Source of the DNA: Alphaproteobacteria bacterium 43-37
GTDB taxonomy: Bacteria > Pseudomonadota > Alphaproteobacteria > 43-37
DNA length: 51,168 bases
NCBI GenBank assembly: GCA_001897475.1
Contig: MKSY01000010.1
Location: 1 to 51,168, forward strand
Direction of reading: 5' to 3'
The position numbers were made by a program, and so were the translations under genes. The notes under the pieces are model-generated. The model searched no databases and was not told the origin of the DNA. It was given only the letters and a program-made list of their open reading frames with translations. Positions 26,024 through 34,109 of the stretch are shown one piece after another (position 1 is the stretch's first letter; the number at the start of each line of letters is the position of its first letter).

Positions 26024-26890
26024 TTACCTTCTTTGTGCCAATCCTTCACGATACTCGTGCATTGCATGAGGGATTGCGCCAATAATTGCTTTTAAAGCTG
26101 CAACGTTACTTTCAGATCCTTTTCCTCTTTTTTTATCTTTCGCTTGGGAGATTGACGGTAATGCTACTTGGTAAGAATAGGGAGCATAGGTTTGAACGTC
26201 ACCATCATCTTCATTAAATGTCATCATCAGCAAACCAGCCAAAGCCGTAGTAACAGGCACAATATCACCAACGAGACCGTAGTGGGTTTGCCTATTATCA
26301 AACAGTTTATCTAATCGAAGAACAGCATTGATGTTACCTGACTGAGGTGCACCAAAGGTTACAAGCAACCCAAGCGAGTTGATTTTCTTTTTGTCCGCAT
26401 ATAATACAGACAAAATTGAAGCCACAGCCCCACCCTTGCTATGCCCGACAAACGAAAGCGATGGTTGTGAATTAGTTGGAATCTGTTTCATAGCCGCAAG
26501 CAGCAGTGGTAACATTTGCTGAGCTCGTGAATAATACCCTTCATGAAAATATATTTGGTGATTTCCAGAACAAACATCACAAGGTACCATATTAAATTGA
26601 ACGTTAGTTAACCAATCATCTGTTACAAAAGTCCCTCGAAACACCACAACCGTATCTCTTGGAGAGGTAGCCTTATAAAATATAGCCCCGTAGGTGTAGT
26701 CACTATCTTCAATAGCTATAGCTTGCCATGTTGGTAGCGCTTTGGGCGCTCTATGAAGATTATAGGAAACTTCCGCCATCTGGGCTAAAATATAGTGAGG
26801 CACATCTGATTTTAATGGATGCGCCCATAATAATACGACAACCGAAACAAGTTTTATGAATTTATGAAGCTTATCGTTTATCTTTTCCAT
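26024..26890 (-). CDS. Secreted class 3 lipase family protein (second copy)
   Basis: The 288-residue protein has an N-terminal hydrophobic signal (about 10-28). The lipase_3 domain has VVVFRGTFVTDDWLTN (81-96), FHEGYYSRAQ and nucleophile Ser151 in GHSKGG. The catalytic Asp is likely in VGDIVP and the His is near the C-terminus (IPHAMHEY). It is shorter than and divergent in sequence from the neighbour at 24779, so not a recent duplicate. A lipid or ester substrate is inferred only. It lies three bases after the 26894 gene and is probably co-transcribed with it. Confidence 0.84.
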   Translation of the reverse strand: MEKINDKLHKFIKLVSVVVLLWAHPLKSDVPHYILAQMAEVSYNLHRAPKALPTWQAIAIEDSDYTYGAIFYKATSPRDTVVVFRGTFVTDDWLTNVQFNMVPCDVCSGNHQIYFHEGYYSRAQQMLPLLLAAMKQIPTNSQPSLSFVGHSKGGAVASILSVLYADKKKINSLGLLVTFGAPQSGNINAVLRLDKLFDNRQTHYGLVGDIVPVTTALAGLLMMTFNEDDGDVQTYAPYSYQVALPSISQAKDKKRGKGSESNVAALKAIIGAIPHAMHEYREGLAQRR

Positions 26891-26893
26891 GAT

Positions 26894-27382
26894 CTATCTA
26901 CCTATTGATTGGGTAAGATTATCATAGCATGACAAGAGGAACCCCTTCAATAGTGAGCTTACTTTTTCATCAAGATATCGCTGGATGACCGACCTACAAC
27001 CAGCTTTAATGACAGTTGAAGGTTTGACTGGATAAGAAACCTCTATCCCTGCTAGGGCCTTAAAAGCTGCAGCTAGCGCCAAATCGAAGATACCATACAA
27101 AAATTGCCTCTGTCGTGGCGTAATGCTCATTTTCTTCGCGAAAGAATCAAGGTAACCAGCTGCAACTTCATCCAAAGTGGTTACCAAACCACTTCGCATC
27201 ATATCATCATCATCCACGCATTCTTCGATTTTCAATGCTTCTTCAAAAGCCTGTTGGATCGGCATCGCAATGCTGGCTATCATTGTTTCAGATGGCTCAA
27301 AACAATCCTCTGGCCCAGCGTGCAATTCGCCTGAAACCAATAACATAACTCCGAGAATTACTGTCTGAATTTTTTGTTTCAT
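26894..27382 (-). CDS. Small secreted protein of unknown function, co-transcribed with a lipase
   Basis: The 162-residue protein has a clear signal peptide (MKQKIQTVILGVMLLVSG, cleavage likely after HAG near residue 23). The mature helical protein has four Cys (CFEP, EECVD, GCRS, SCYD) and an acidic DDDD patch. No family is recognised. Position three bases before a secreted lipase suggests a chaperone, inhibitor or partner of that lipase, but nothing in the sequence shows this directly. Confidence 0.65.
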   Translation of the reverse strand: MKQKIQTVILGVMLLVSGELHAGPEDCFEPSETMIASIAMPIQQAFEEALKIEECVDDDDMMRSGLVTTLDEVAAGYLDSFAKKMSITPRQRQFLYGIFDLALAAAFKALAGIEVSYPVKPSTVIKAGCRSVIQRYLDEKVSSLLKGFLLSCYDNLTQSIGR

Positions 27383-27691
27383 TGCAAGGACTCCAATAGG
27401 TATTGCGTACTTTTCAGGTAAGGCTTAAATTTAAACTTTCAATAGCGTAAACCTTATAAAAATAGTCACCCTTAATTTCCTGTTGTTTAGCCATTCTTTC
27501 TTTCATCATCTCCTTGTATTTCATGAATTAAGAGCTATAGGAATAATCCAGACACATGCCTATATTGGGGCCTAGATAAAGCAGCCTTTTGTAACTGTAT
27601 GTGAATGCATCTTAAAGAAACGGTGTTGCAAAGCGGGATAAATACTTTTACCATCCCCTTAGGATAGAAATTGACGAGAGAGAGGCAAACT
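27383..27691. other. Divergent intergenic region
   Basis: This A+T-rich spacer lies between the secreted-protein operon (minus) and psd (plus). I see no tRNA, repeat or convincing ORF. Promoters for both directions should lie here, but no pair of hexamers stands out. Confidence 0.4.
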
Positions 27692-28378
27692 GTGATTCAA
27701 AGTTTTTTTGCTCCAATCCATAAAGATGGCTGGAAATTTATTGGAGCCTTTGCCCTTGGCGCCTTGATATTATGGTCCATGTCAACATTTATTGGCTGCC
27801 TTGCCTTCGTTCTTACGGCCTGGTGCGCTTACTTCTTCCGTGATCCCACCCGCGTTACTCCTTCCCGTTCCGGGCTTATCATTGCCCCAGCAGATGGTAT
27901 CGTTCAAGCTATTACCCAAGCCCCCTTACCAAAAGAGCTTGAGGGTGGCGGTGCACTTTACACACGCGTCAGTATCTTCTTGAATGTATTTGATGTTCAC
28001 ATTAACCGCGTACCATTGGATGGAACTATCCAAAAAATTATCTACAACAAAGGCTTATTCTTTAATGCTTCGTTGGATAAAGCCAGTGAGCATAATGAGC
28101 GCCAGACAGTTGTGGTGAAAGATGATTCAGGGCTGGAAATTACTTTTGTGCAAATTGCGGGCCTCATCGCACGCCGAATTCGTTGCGACATCACCGAAGG
28201 CCAAACCGTCAAAGCCGGTGAACGCTATGGTTTAATCCGCTTTGGCAGCCGTATGGATATCTATTTACCAGAAGATATTGCACCTTTGGTGAGTGTGGGA
28301 CAGCGTATGATCGGCGGTGAAACCGTGATGGCGGACTTAAATTCCAAAGAGCCAGCCCGTGAAGGTGTTATTCGCTAA
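27692..28378 (+). CDS. psd: Phosphatidylserine decarboxylase proenzyme
   Basis: The 228-residue enzyme makes phosphatidylethanolamine from phosphatidylserine. The short archaetidylserine-type form shows FFRDPTR, IIAPADGIV and an internal self-cleavage site in LIRFGSRMD (the Ser after Gly becomes the pyruvoyl group). Two membrane segments lie near the N-terminus. GTG at 27692 is preferred because AGAGAGG lies six bases upstream; the TTG at 27671 has no such site. It overlaps the next gene (TAATG). Confidence 0.93.
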   Translation: MIQSFFAPIHKDGWKFIGAFALGALILWSMSTFIGCLAFVLTAWCAYFFRDPTRVTPSRSGLIIAPADGIVQAITQAPLPKELEGGGALYTRVSIFLNVFDVHINRVPLDGTIQKIIYNKGLFFNASLDKASEHNERQTVVVKDDSGLEITFVQIAGLIARRIRCDITEGQTVKAGERYGLIRFGSRMDIYLPEDIAPLVSVGQRMIGGETVMADLNSKEPAREGVIR

Positions 28379-29145
28379 TGACCTCTAACAGGGGCATTTC
28401 CGCTTTGGTTGTGGCCCATAATGAGGGGCATCGCTTAGCTTCTTGCCTTGCCTGTTTGGAGTTTGCTGATGAAATTGTGGTTGTTTTGGATCGGTGTACA
28501 GACAACAGTGCTGAAGTTGCAATTGCTTTTAAAGCTCGTGTCATTGAAGGTACTTGGCCCCTCGAAGGTGAACGTCGGCAAGTTGGTCTGGAAAACTGCC
28601 GCTATGAGTGGGTGATTGAGGTGGATGCAGATGAACATGTCCCTCAAGCCTTAGCTGCCCAACTTTTTGAGCTATCCAACGAAACACCTTATTCTTACTT
28701 TCCCGTTGGAATTAACAACTATGTTGGGACTCATCTTGTCAAACATGGCTGGGGGGCACACTTTGGCACCAATCAAACCGTGCGCTTCTATAGAAAGGAA
28801 GCCAAAACCTGGGGAAACGAGCGTGTTCACCCCTCTGTCACATTTCATGGACTCCAAGGGCCCTGCTTACAACCAGGGTTTGATCACTACGTCGATGATA
28901 ACATCTCAGATATGATCCAACGGTTTGATCGATACACGCAATCGAGAGCTGCAGATCTAAGAGCCAAGCAAATTCCCGAAACCTTAGGCCATAACCTTCG
29001 TCGGATATTCTCGCGCTTTTTCAAATGTTACGTCATGCGCAAGGGGTATAAAGAAGGAAAATACGGCCTTCTCATCGCCACCTTTGCGGCCCTTTATCCT
29101 CTCATTTCCTATCTAAAAGCAACGTTAGAGCCAAGCAAAGATTAG
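28378..29145 (+). CDS. Family 2 glycosyltransferase (WaaE/KdtX-like)
   Basis: The 255-residue GT-A enzyme has SALVVAHNEGHRLASCL, a VVVLDRCTDNSAEVA motif and EVDADEHVP (the DxD-like metal-binding site). A C-terminal Arg/Lys and hydrophobic tail would sit on the inner membrane. The layout matches beta-1,4-glucosyltransferases of LPS core synthesis. It is coupled to psd, and pssA follows after 118 bases. The sugar and acceptor are not determined. Confidence 0.85.
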   Translation: MTSNRGISALVVAHNEGHRLASCLACLEFADEIVVVLDRCTDNSAEVAIAFKARVIEGTWPLEGERRQVGLENCRYEWVIEVDADEHVPQALAAQLFELSNETPYSYFPVGINNYVGTHLVKHGWGAHFGTNQTVRFYRKEAKTWGNERVHPSVTFHGLQGPCLQPGFDHYVDDNISDMIQRFDRYTQSRAADLRAKQIPETLGHNLRRIFSRFFKCYVMRKGYKEGKYGLLIATFAALYPLISYLKATLEPSKD

Positions 29146-29263
29146 TTAGTGAAAACAATGCAGAACTAACCTCACATATACTTTTAACAACAGGGTAGCT
29201 CTTGCTTGTAAAAAGTGAAACTGATAATGTAGCGGATGGCCATAACAATTAATTGGACATTGA

Positions 29264-30058
29264 ATGACTCGACCACGACGAAAGAAGCTTAAATCTTCTA
29301 TTAATCGCGTTTCTTTCCACCGCCTTATTCCAAATCTTGCAACCGTTGCTGCATTGTGCATTGGTATGAGTTCAGTTCGCTTTGCTCTCGTTGAGAAATG
29401 GGAGACAGCTGTTTCCCTCGTTTTAGTAGCGGCTCTTTTGGATGGAATGGATGGCCGCTTAGCACGAATGCTGGGCAGCGTAAGCCGCTTTGGTGCGCAA
29501 CTTGATTCATTATCAGATTTTGTCAGCTTTGGCATTGCACCCGCATTCATCTTGTATCATTTCAGTCTTAAGAATTTATGCAGTTATGGCTGGGCGGCCT
29601 CTCTTATTTTTGCGGTATGTATGGCATTGCGCCTTGCGCGCTTCAATACACAAGATGAAACCCCTTCGCCGTTGGCCTCGCTACGATCCTTGTTTTTTAC
29701 GGGTATCCCAGCCCCAGCAGCAGGCATTCTGGGACTGTTTCCAGTGATACTGTGGTGCGATCAAAAACTTATCTTTGCTAAGAACCCTTGGTTTGTAGGT
29801 GGATTTGCTATTGTTGTCTCTAGCCTTATGATCAGCCGCATACCAACTTTCGCTTTCAAAAAGATAAAGCTATCGCAATCACAAATGCTTCCTTTAATGG
29901 TCCTGGCTTCTGTGGTTATCGCCATTACACTCAGCGCCCCATGGAAAGCCCTGATTGCCCTATGTACCATTTATCTTTTCCTTATTCCCTTTAGCGCCAG
30001 ACAGTTTCAAAGCTTGAAAAATGAGTTGGAAGTTGAGGCCGCCCCCACTCATGAATGA
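29264..30058 (+). CDS. pssA: CDP-diacylglycerol-serine O-phosphatidyltransferase
   Basis: The 264-residue membrane enzyme supplies phosphatidylserine to Psd. The CDP-alcohol transferase motif DGMDGRLAR...GAQLDSLSD (D-G-x2-A-R-x8-G-x3-D-x3-D type, about residues 63-90) is complete. Six or so hydrophobic segments follow. The N-terminus is basic. Presence with psd makes a local phosphatidylethanolamine pathway. Confidence 0.94.
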   Translation: MTRPRRKKLKSSINRVSFHRLIPNLATVAALCIGMSSVRFALVEKWETAVSLVLVAALLDGMDGRLARMLGSVSRFGAQLDSLSDFVSFGIAPAFILYHFSLKNLCSYGWAASLIFAVCMALRLARFNTQDETPSPLASLRSLFFTGIPAPAAGILGLFPVILWCDQKLIFAKNPWFVGGFAIVVSSLMISRIPTFAFKKIKLSQSQMLPLMVLASVVIAITLSAPWKALIALCTIYLFLIPFSARQFQSLKNELEVEAAPTHE

Positions 30059-30374
30059 GGCTCCTTATTTTCAAAACACATCGAATGGGATCCTCATTAA
30101 AATCAAAGCTTCACCAGGAGCTTCCTCCTTGCGACTGGGCGATTGGATCAAAGACCCAGATGGTTGGCAAAGGCTCAAAATTTATGTGACTGCCCCCCCT
30201 GAAAAGGGAAAAGCTAACCAGCAAATTATTAAGCTATTAGCCGGCACCTTACGCATCCCTTCTTCGAGGCTTGAGATTATAAACGGAACAAGCGGAAGCC
30301 GAAAAACTCTTTTGATTAAACGCCCCACCGAAAATGATCTTCAAGCCCTGCTCAAAATATTAAAAGGCGATTGA
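30051..30374 (+). CDS. DUF167 (YggU) family protein
   Basis: The 107-residue protein has the family pattern IKIKASPGASS....G...LKIYVTAPPEKGKANQQIIKLLAGTLRIPSSRLEIINGTSGSRKTLLIK. Its function is not established. The start at 30051 (MNEAPYF) overlaps the pssA stop within ATGAATGA. A longer frame from 30021 would lie inside pssA. Confidence 0.9.
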   Translation: MNEAPYFQNTSNGILIKIKASPGASSLRLGDWIKDPDGWQRLKIYVTAPPEKGKANQQIIKLLAGTLRIPSSRLEIINGTSGSRKTLLIKRPTENDLQALLKILKGD

Positions 30375-30375
30375 A

Positions 30376-31440
30376 ATGCTCAGAACTGTTTTTGTATTAT
30401 TTTTATGCATAACAATAGTAAGCTCCGTTTGCGCATCTTTTGAAACTGCCAAAATCGATGGACAGTATCAAAATCCTTGGGTCCAAAATGAGGTAACCCC
30501 AAACTTTCTTCGAATCCTCTGGTGGCAGCTTTCACGTAAACCAGAACCTTTCAATGGGCAAATAGTAGCGCCACTAGCCAAACCGTCTGTTAATGTTGCC
30601 CAAGGATTGCATCTAACTTTTATCAATCATGCCACTGTCCTTATTCAACTCAATGGACTCAATATTTTAACGGATCCTGTCTTATCAGAACGTGTGGGAC
30701 CATTTCCTAAGCTCGGTATAGGTGGGGTAAGTCGCCAACAAACACCTGGGGTTCGTTTTGAGCATATCCCGCGCATCGATGTGGTCATCATTTCCCACAA
30801 TCATTATGACCATTTGGATTGGCCAACATTAGAAAGACTCAAAGCTAACCACAACTTCCTGATTCTATGCCCTGAAGGTATGGGTAATGAGCTAAAGGCT
30901 CAAGGGTTTAACCGCGTGGTAGAAATGATCTGGTGGGACACATTTGATGTCGGTCAGTTAAAATTCACAGCTGTCCCAGCACAGCACTGGTCCAAGCGCA
31001 CACTAACCGACCGTAACGAAAGCTTGTGGATGGGGATAACAATTGCTGGCAAAAATGCACCCACTGTCTATTTCGCAGGGGATACGGGGTATGGTCCACA
31101 TTTTGTTGAGATTCGAAAAAGGATAGGGCCAATTGATGTTTCGCTTCTGCCTATTGGCGCCTACCTTCCTCGTTGGATCATGCAATTCAGCCACATGAAT
31201 CCTGAAGAGGCCGTCATGGCTCATCTGGATTTAAAAAGCAAGTGGAGTCTGCCCATCCACTTTGACACATTCCCTTTATCTGATGAAGAATTTGGGCAAG
31301 CTTTGAAAGATTTGGCCATCAGCCGCGAAGAGAAACTGGCCCCTTCATTTCTTGAATGGAAAAACGGTAACCATCTGATTTTCAACCAGAATATGAAGGG
31401 ACAGCTGGCTCAAGCCTTGAGAAACTCACCCAAAATTTGA
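30376..31440 (+). CDS. MBL-fold metallo-hydrolase (NAPE-PLD-like)
   Basis: The 354-residue protein has a signal peptide (about 1-20). The metal-binding HxHxDH is at 141-146 (SHNHYDHLD), with further ligands in PAQHWSKR, YFAGDTGYG and the late H in LPIHFDTF. The layout (PNFLRILWWQLSRKP near the start, then FINHATVLIQLNG) is that of NAPE-PLD/RomA-type hydrolases. Related enzymes act on N-acyl phospholipids, which fits the nearby PE genes, but the substrate is inferred. Its stop overlaps a TTGACA. Confidence 0.86.
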   Translation: MLRTVFVLFLCITIVSSVCASFETAKIDGQYQNPWVQNEVTPNFLRILWWQLSRKPEPFNGQIVAPLAKPSVNVAQGLHLTFINHATVLIQLNGLNILTDPVLSERVGPFPKLGIGGVSRQQTPGVRFEHIPRIDVVIISHNHYDHLDWPTLERLKANHNFLILCPEGMGNELKAQGFNRVVEMIWWDTFDVGQLKFTAVPAQHWSKRTLTDRNESLWMGITIAGKNAPTVYFAGDTGYGPHFVEIRKRIGPIDVSLLPIGAYLPRWIMQFSHMNPEEAVMAHLDLKSKWSLPIHFDTFPLSDEEFGQALKDLAISREEKLAPSFLEWKNGNHLIFNQNMKGQLAQALRNSPKI

Positions 31441-31465
31441 CAAAACATTGGGCTTATGCTAGATG
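31437..31465 (+). promoter_or_regulatory. Candidate promoter for hsp20-DUF1150
   Basis: A perfect TTGACA (31437-31442), overlapping the stop codon of the MBL gene, is followed after 17 bases by a weak TAGATG (31460-31465). A heat-shock sigma site could not be picked out with confidence. Confidence 0.4.
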
Positions 31466-31473
31466 TAAACTAT

Positions 31474-31546
31474 AAGGAGTGCCATATGAATCGGGCTCCT
31501 TTTTGAAAGTGAAATGTTCTTGCTCAACATGAGGAGAAATAAAATG
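31474..31546 (+). promoter_or_regulatory. ROSE-like RNA thermometer in the hsp20 leader
   Basis: Two hairpins are visible. The first is AAGGAG (31474-31479) with CTCCTT (31496-31501). The second pairs TTCTTGCTCA (31517-31526) with TGAGGAGAA (31530-31538) around an ACA loop, leaving G31522 bulged. The TTGCT element opposite the Shine-Dalgarno GAGGAG, with the bulged G, is the hallmark of ROSE thermometers that control small heat-shock genes in alphaproteobacteria. Confidence 0.7.
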
Positions 31547-32038
31547 ACAAGAGTTTCTTTATTTAATAGTCCGCTTTTGCTTGGTTTTGACCATTTTGAG
31601 CGCGTTATTGATCGCGTCTCAAAAAACACAGCTGAAGGTTACCCACCCTATAACATCGAACAGATTGGCGGAAGTGGCCTGCGCATTACCATTGCTGTAG
31701 CTGGATTCGCAAAAGAAGATCTATCAGTTACGGTGGAAGATAACCAGCTAACCATTCGTGGCAAACAATCCCATGAAGATGACAAGCGGATATATCTGCA
31801 CCGTGGCATTGCCACTCGCCAATTCCAACGAAGCTTTGTATTAGCTGAGGGCATTGAAGTTCATAGCGCAGATTTTAACAATGGTTTACTTCATATTAAC
31901 CTAATTCGTCCCAATATAGAAAGACGGATTAAGACAATTAGCATCCAAGGTGATGCTGAAAACAATACGTCTTCTCACGCAGTGATCGATGGAAACCCAG
32001 TTAACAAGAGGGTATTAAACGATGCAGAGCAATATTAA
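31544..32038 (+). CDS. Hsp20/IbpA family small heat-shock protein
   Basis: The 164-residue alpha-crystallin chaperone has PPYNIEQIG..LRITIAVAGFAKEDLSVTVEDNQLTIRGKQ and IATRQFQRSFVLAEGIEVHSADFNNGLLHINLIRP (core beta-sandwich). The start at 31544 has GGAGAA eight bases upstream; an upstream in-frame ATG at 31514 lies in the thermometer. It holds unfolded proteins during heat stress. It overlaps the DUF1150 gene by 17 bases. Confidence 0.94.
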   Translation: MTRVSLFNSPLLLGFDHFERVIDRVSKNTAEGYPPYNIEQIGGSGLRITIAVAGFAKEDLSVTVEDNQLTIRGKQSHEDDKRIYLHRGIATRQFQRSFVLAEGIEVHSADFNNGLLHINLIRPNIERRIKTISIQGDAENNTSSHAVIDGNPVNKRVLNDAEQY

Positions 32039-32219
32039 AAATATTTCGACCGATGAGTTAGCCATTTTAGGGCTCGCGAATTTTGCGTATGTGAAGGCAC
32101 ACGAAGATGGCTTCTCTGTCCATGCTGCTGATGGCACAGAAATTGCCCTTGCGGACGACTTTGGCACAGCTTTGAATGCTATAGTTGCCCACGATCTTCT
32201 TCCAATATCTTTGCATTGA
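32022..32219 (+). CDS. DUF1150 family protein
   Basis: This small 65-residue protein shows the family pattern LAILGLANFAYVKAHEDGFSVHAADGTEIALADDF.TALNAIVAHDLLPISLH. DUF1150 follows hsp20 in many alphaproteobacteria, and its role is unknown. The overlap with hsp20 makes it part of the same heat-regulated transcript. Confidence 0.88.
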   Translation: MQSNIKNISTDELAILGLANFAYVKAHEDGFSVHAADGTEIALADDFGTALNAIVAHDLLPISLH

Positions 32220-32502
32220 TGGCGGGCTGTTTTTTTAACGCTCAGTATCATTATACACTGATGTTATCCTGCTCATATTTGTCATTCCCGCTATTTTCCT
32301 TGTCAGGTATGAGGAAAGTGTTGCTCAAGTTCTGAGAAAGTTGTGCATCCTCGCTCTTTTCCCTGTCACCCGCTGCCATCCTTATAAAAATGTGGCGCAC
32401 AGGATTATGAAAGGGATGTTGTGATAACACAAATGAGACAAAGAGAGGTGCCAGGCTAGCAAAGGAAACACAGCCCCCTTCGAGAGCGAGCATCAAGAAC
32501 AG
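32220..32502. repeat. Spacer with an interspersed short repeat
   Basis: It contains no supported gene. The 19-base block GCTCTTTTCCCTGTCACCC (32353-32371) recurs inverted at 38449-38467, and nearby TCATTCCCGC is also shared with the 38.2-38.5 kb spacer. A minus-strand frame here (32251-32496) is a by-product. Confidence 0.5.
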
Positions 32503-33945
32503 CTAACCCTTCAGCTTATTCACGGTGAGGGTTGTGCTGTTTCCTGGAAGTAAATCTGCCAAGAAAACTCGGCCTCCACGCTTTTTCACAACATCCGCAC
32601 CAACTACTTGGTCTTCCTGGTAATCAGCACCTTTAATGAGAACATCTGGTTGCAGTGTATTAATAAGCTCAAACGGAGTTTCATTATCAAAAAGGATAAC
32701 CATATCCACAATGCTGAGGGCTGCTAAAATAGAGGCTCGCGTCTCTTCATCCTGGATGGGCCTTCCTTCTCCTTTAAGAGCGCGAACTGAAGCATCAGTG
32801 TTAATGCCCACAATCAGATGATCGCATTGGCTTTTCGCTTGAGAAAGCAAGGATAGGTGCCCTTGATGCAAAAGGTCAAAACAGCCGTTAGTGAAACCGA
32901 TAATTTTCGAACGATGGCGTAGCTTTTGAACTCTTTCTTTGGCCATAGAAAGGGAGAGAACTTTGTTATTAAAAGACTCAAGCTCAATGGCATGATACAG
33001 CTCTTCGAGTGTAATAGGTGCAGTACCCATTTTCCCAACTACAATCCCAGCAGCAATATTAGCAATGTGTGTTGACTGTTGGATTATGCCACCAGCCCCA
33101 TAAAATGCCACTAGGGCGCTGATAACCGTATCCCCAGCGCCAGAGACATCGAAAACCTCTACAGCTTTCGTACGCTCCGTTAATGACGAATTATCATTCA
33201 TAACCAGCGTCATCCCTTCAGCGCCCCGTGTTACAAGGATTCCTTGAAGGTTCAGATGCTTAATAGTTTGTAAGGCTGCCTCTAACAGAGTTTCCTCGTC
33301 ATTTAGCGGATATCCAACATAACTCGATAATTCTTTCTTATTAGGCGTTAACAGCGTCGCCCCCTTGTAGCGCTCCCAATCCAGGCCCTTAGGATCCACA
33401 AAAATGGGGAGGCCTTTTTGCGCGCAAAGATCAACGATCCTTGCCATTACCCCAGACGTCAGCATACCTTTAGCGTAGTCAGAGAGGACCACCACGTTGG
33501 CCCACTCAAGGGCAACCTTCAAATCACACTCCATATCCTCAGACCATACCACCGGCATGATGGCCTCAGCATCCGCTCTCAGCAATTGTTGCTGAGCGAT
33601 AAAGCGTGTTTTATGGGATGTGATCCGATCCTCATGATCTACGTATAAATAAGGCGTTACATCATTTTCTTGGGAAAGCAGCATACGGATATGGTTACCA
33701 GATTGGTCATTGCCAATAACGCCCATGAATGAAACATGAACACCTAATTCTAACAAATTGCGCACCACGTTCCCTGCGCCACCCAAAACATGATTCACAT
33801 GATCAATTTTAAGAACAGGCACGGGCGCTTCTGGAGAGATACGTTCAACATGGCCGAAGATATAAGTATCCAGCATTATATCACCCATGCAGAATACATT
33901 GACCGATTTTAAGTTTGAGAATAGTTGGGGATGATTTTCAAGCAC
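32503..33945 (-). CDS. hldE: Bifunctional heptose-7-P kinase / heptose-1-P adenylyltransferase
   Basis: The 480-residue enzyme makes ADP-heptose for the LPS inner core. The N-terminal ribokinase-type kinase has GDIMLDTYIFG, GGAGNVVRNL and the DVSGAGDTV anion-hole motif. The C-terminal nucleotidyltransferase has GFTNGCFDLLHQGHLSLL. The start at GTG 33945 has AAGGA eight bases upstream and gives the usual length (E. coli about 477). A GTG at 34020 is less likely. Together with the WaaE-like enzyme it shows that LPS core is made. Confidence 0.94.
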   Translation of the reverse strand: MLENHPQLFSNLKSVNVFCMGDIMLDTYIFGHVERISPEAPVPVLKIDHVNHVLGGAGNVVRNLLELGVHVSFMGVIGNDQSGNHIRMLLSQENDVTPYLYVDHEDRITSHKTRFIAQQQLLRADAEAIMPVVWSEDMECDLKVALEWANVVVLSDYAKGMLTSGVMARIVDLCAQKGLPIFVDPKGLDWERYKGATLLTPNKKELSSYVGYPLNDEETLLEAALQTIKHLNLQGILVTRGAEGMTLVMNDNSSLTERTKAVEVFDVSGAGDTVISALVAFYGAGGIIQQSTHIANIAAGIVVGKMGTAPITLEELYHAIELESFNNKVLSLSMAKERVQKLRHRSKIIGFTNGCFDLLHQGHLSLLSQAKSQCDHLIVGINTDASVRALKGEGRPIQDEETRASILAALSIVDMVILFDNETPFELINTLQPDVLIKGADYQEDQVVGADVVKKRGGRVFLADLLPGNSTTLTVNKLKG

Positions 33946-34024
33946 ACCACAATTCCTTCCGCCAGATACTGTATCCGTTCTTAAAATAGCCGTGACGTTT
34001 TGTCGACTCAAAAATGACACATAA

Positions 34025-34056
34025 AAAAACTCCCCTGGTTTCCCACGGGAGTTTTT
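34025..34056 (-). terminator. Terminator after the histone-tailed protein gene
   Basis: A 10-bp outer stem (34025-34034 with 34047-34056) has a C-C mismatch and three inner pairs around a 4-base loop. T-runs occur on both strands, so it would also work in the other direction. Confidence 0.85.
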
Positions 34057-34109
34057 GCGTTATTGAATCGATAATATTTAGCGGCGGCCTAAGCGTGTTG
34101 CTGAAGATA

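Noticed and set aside
32251..32496. 81-codon minus frame downstream of hldE
   Set aside because: It lies over the interspersed repeat and shows no coding character.
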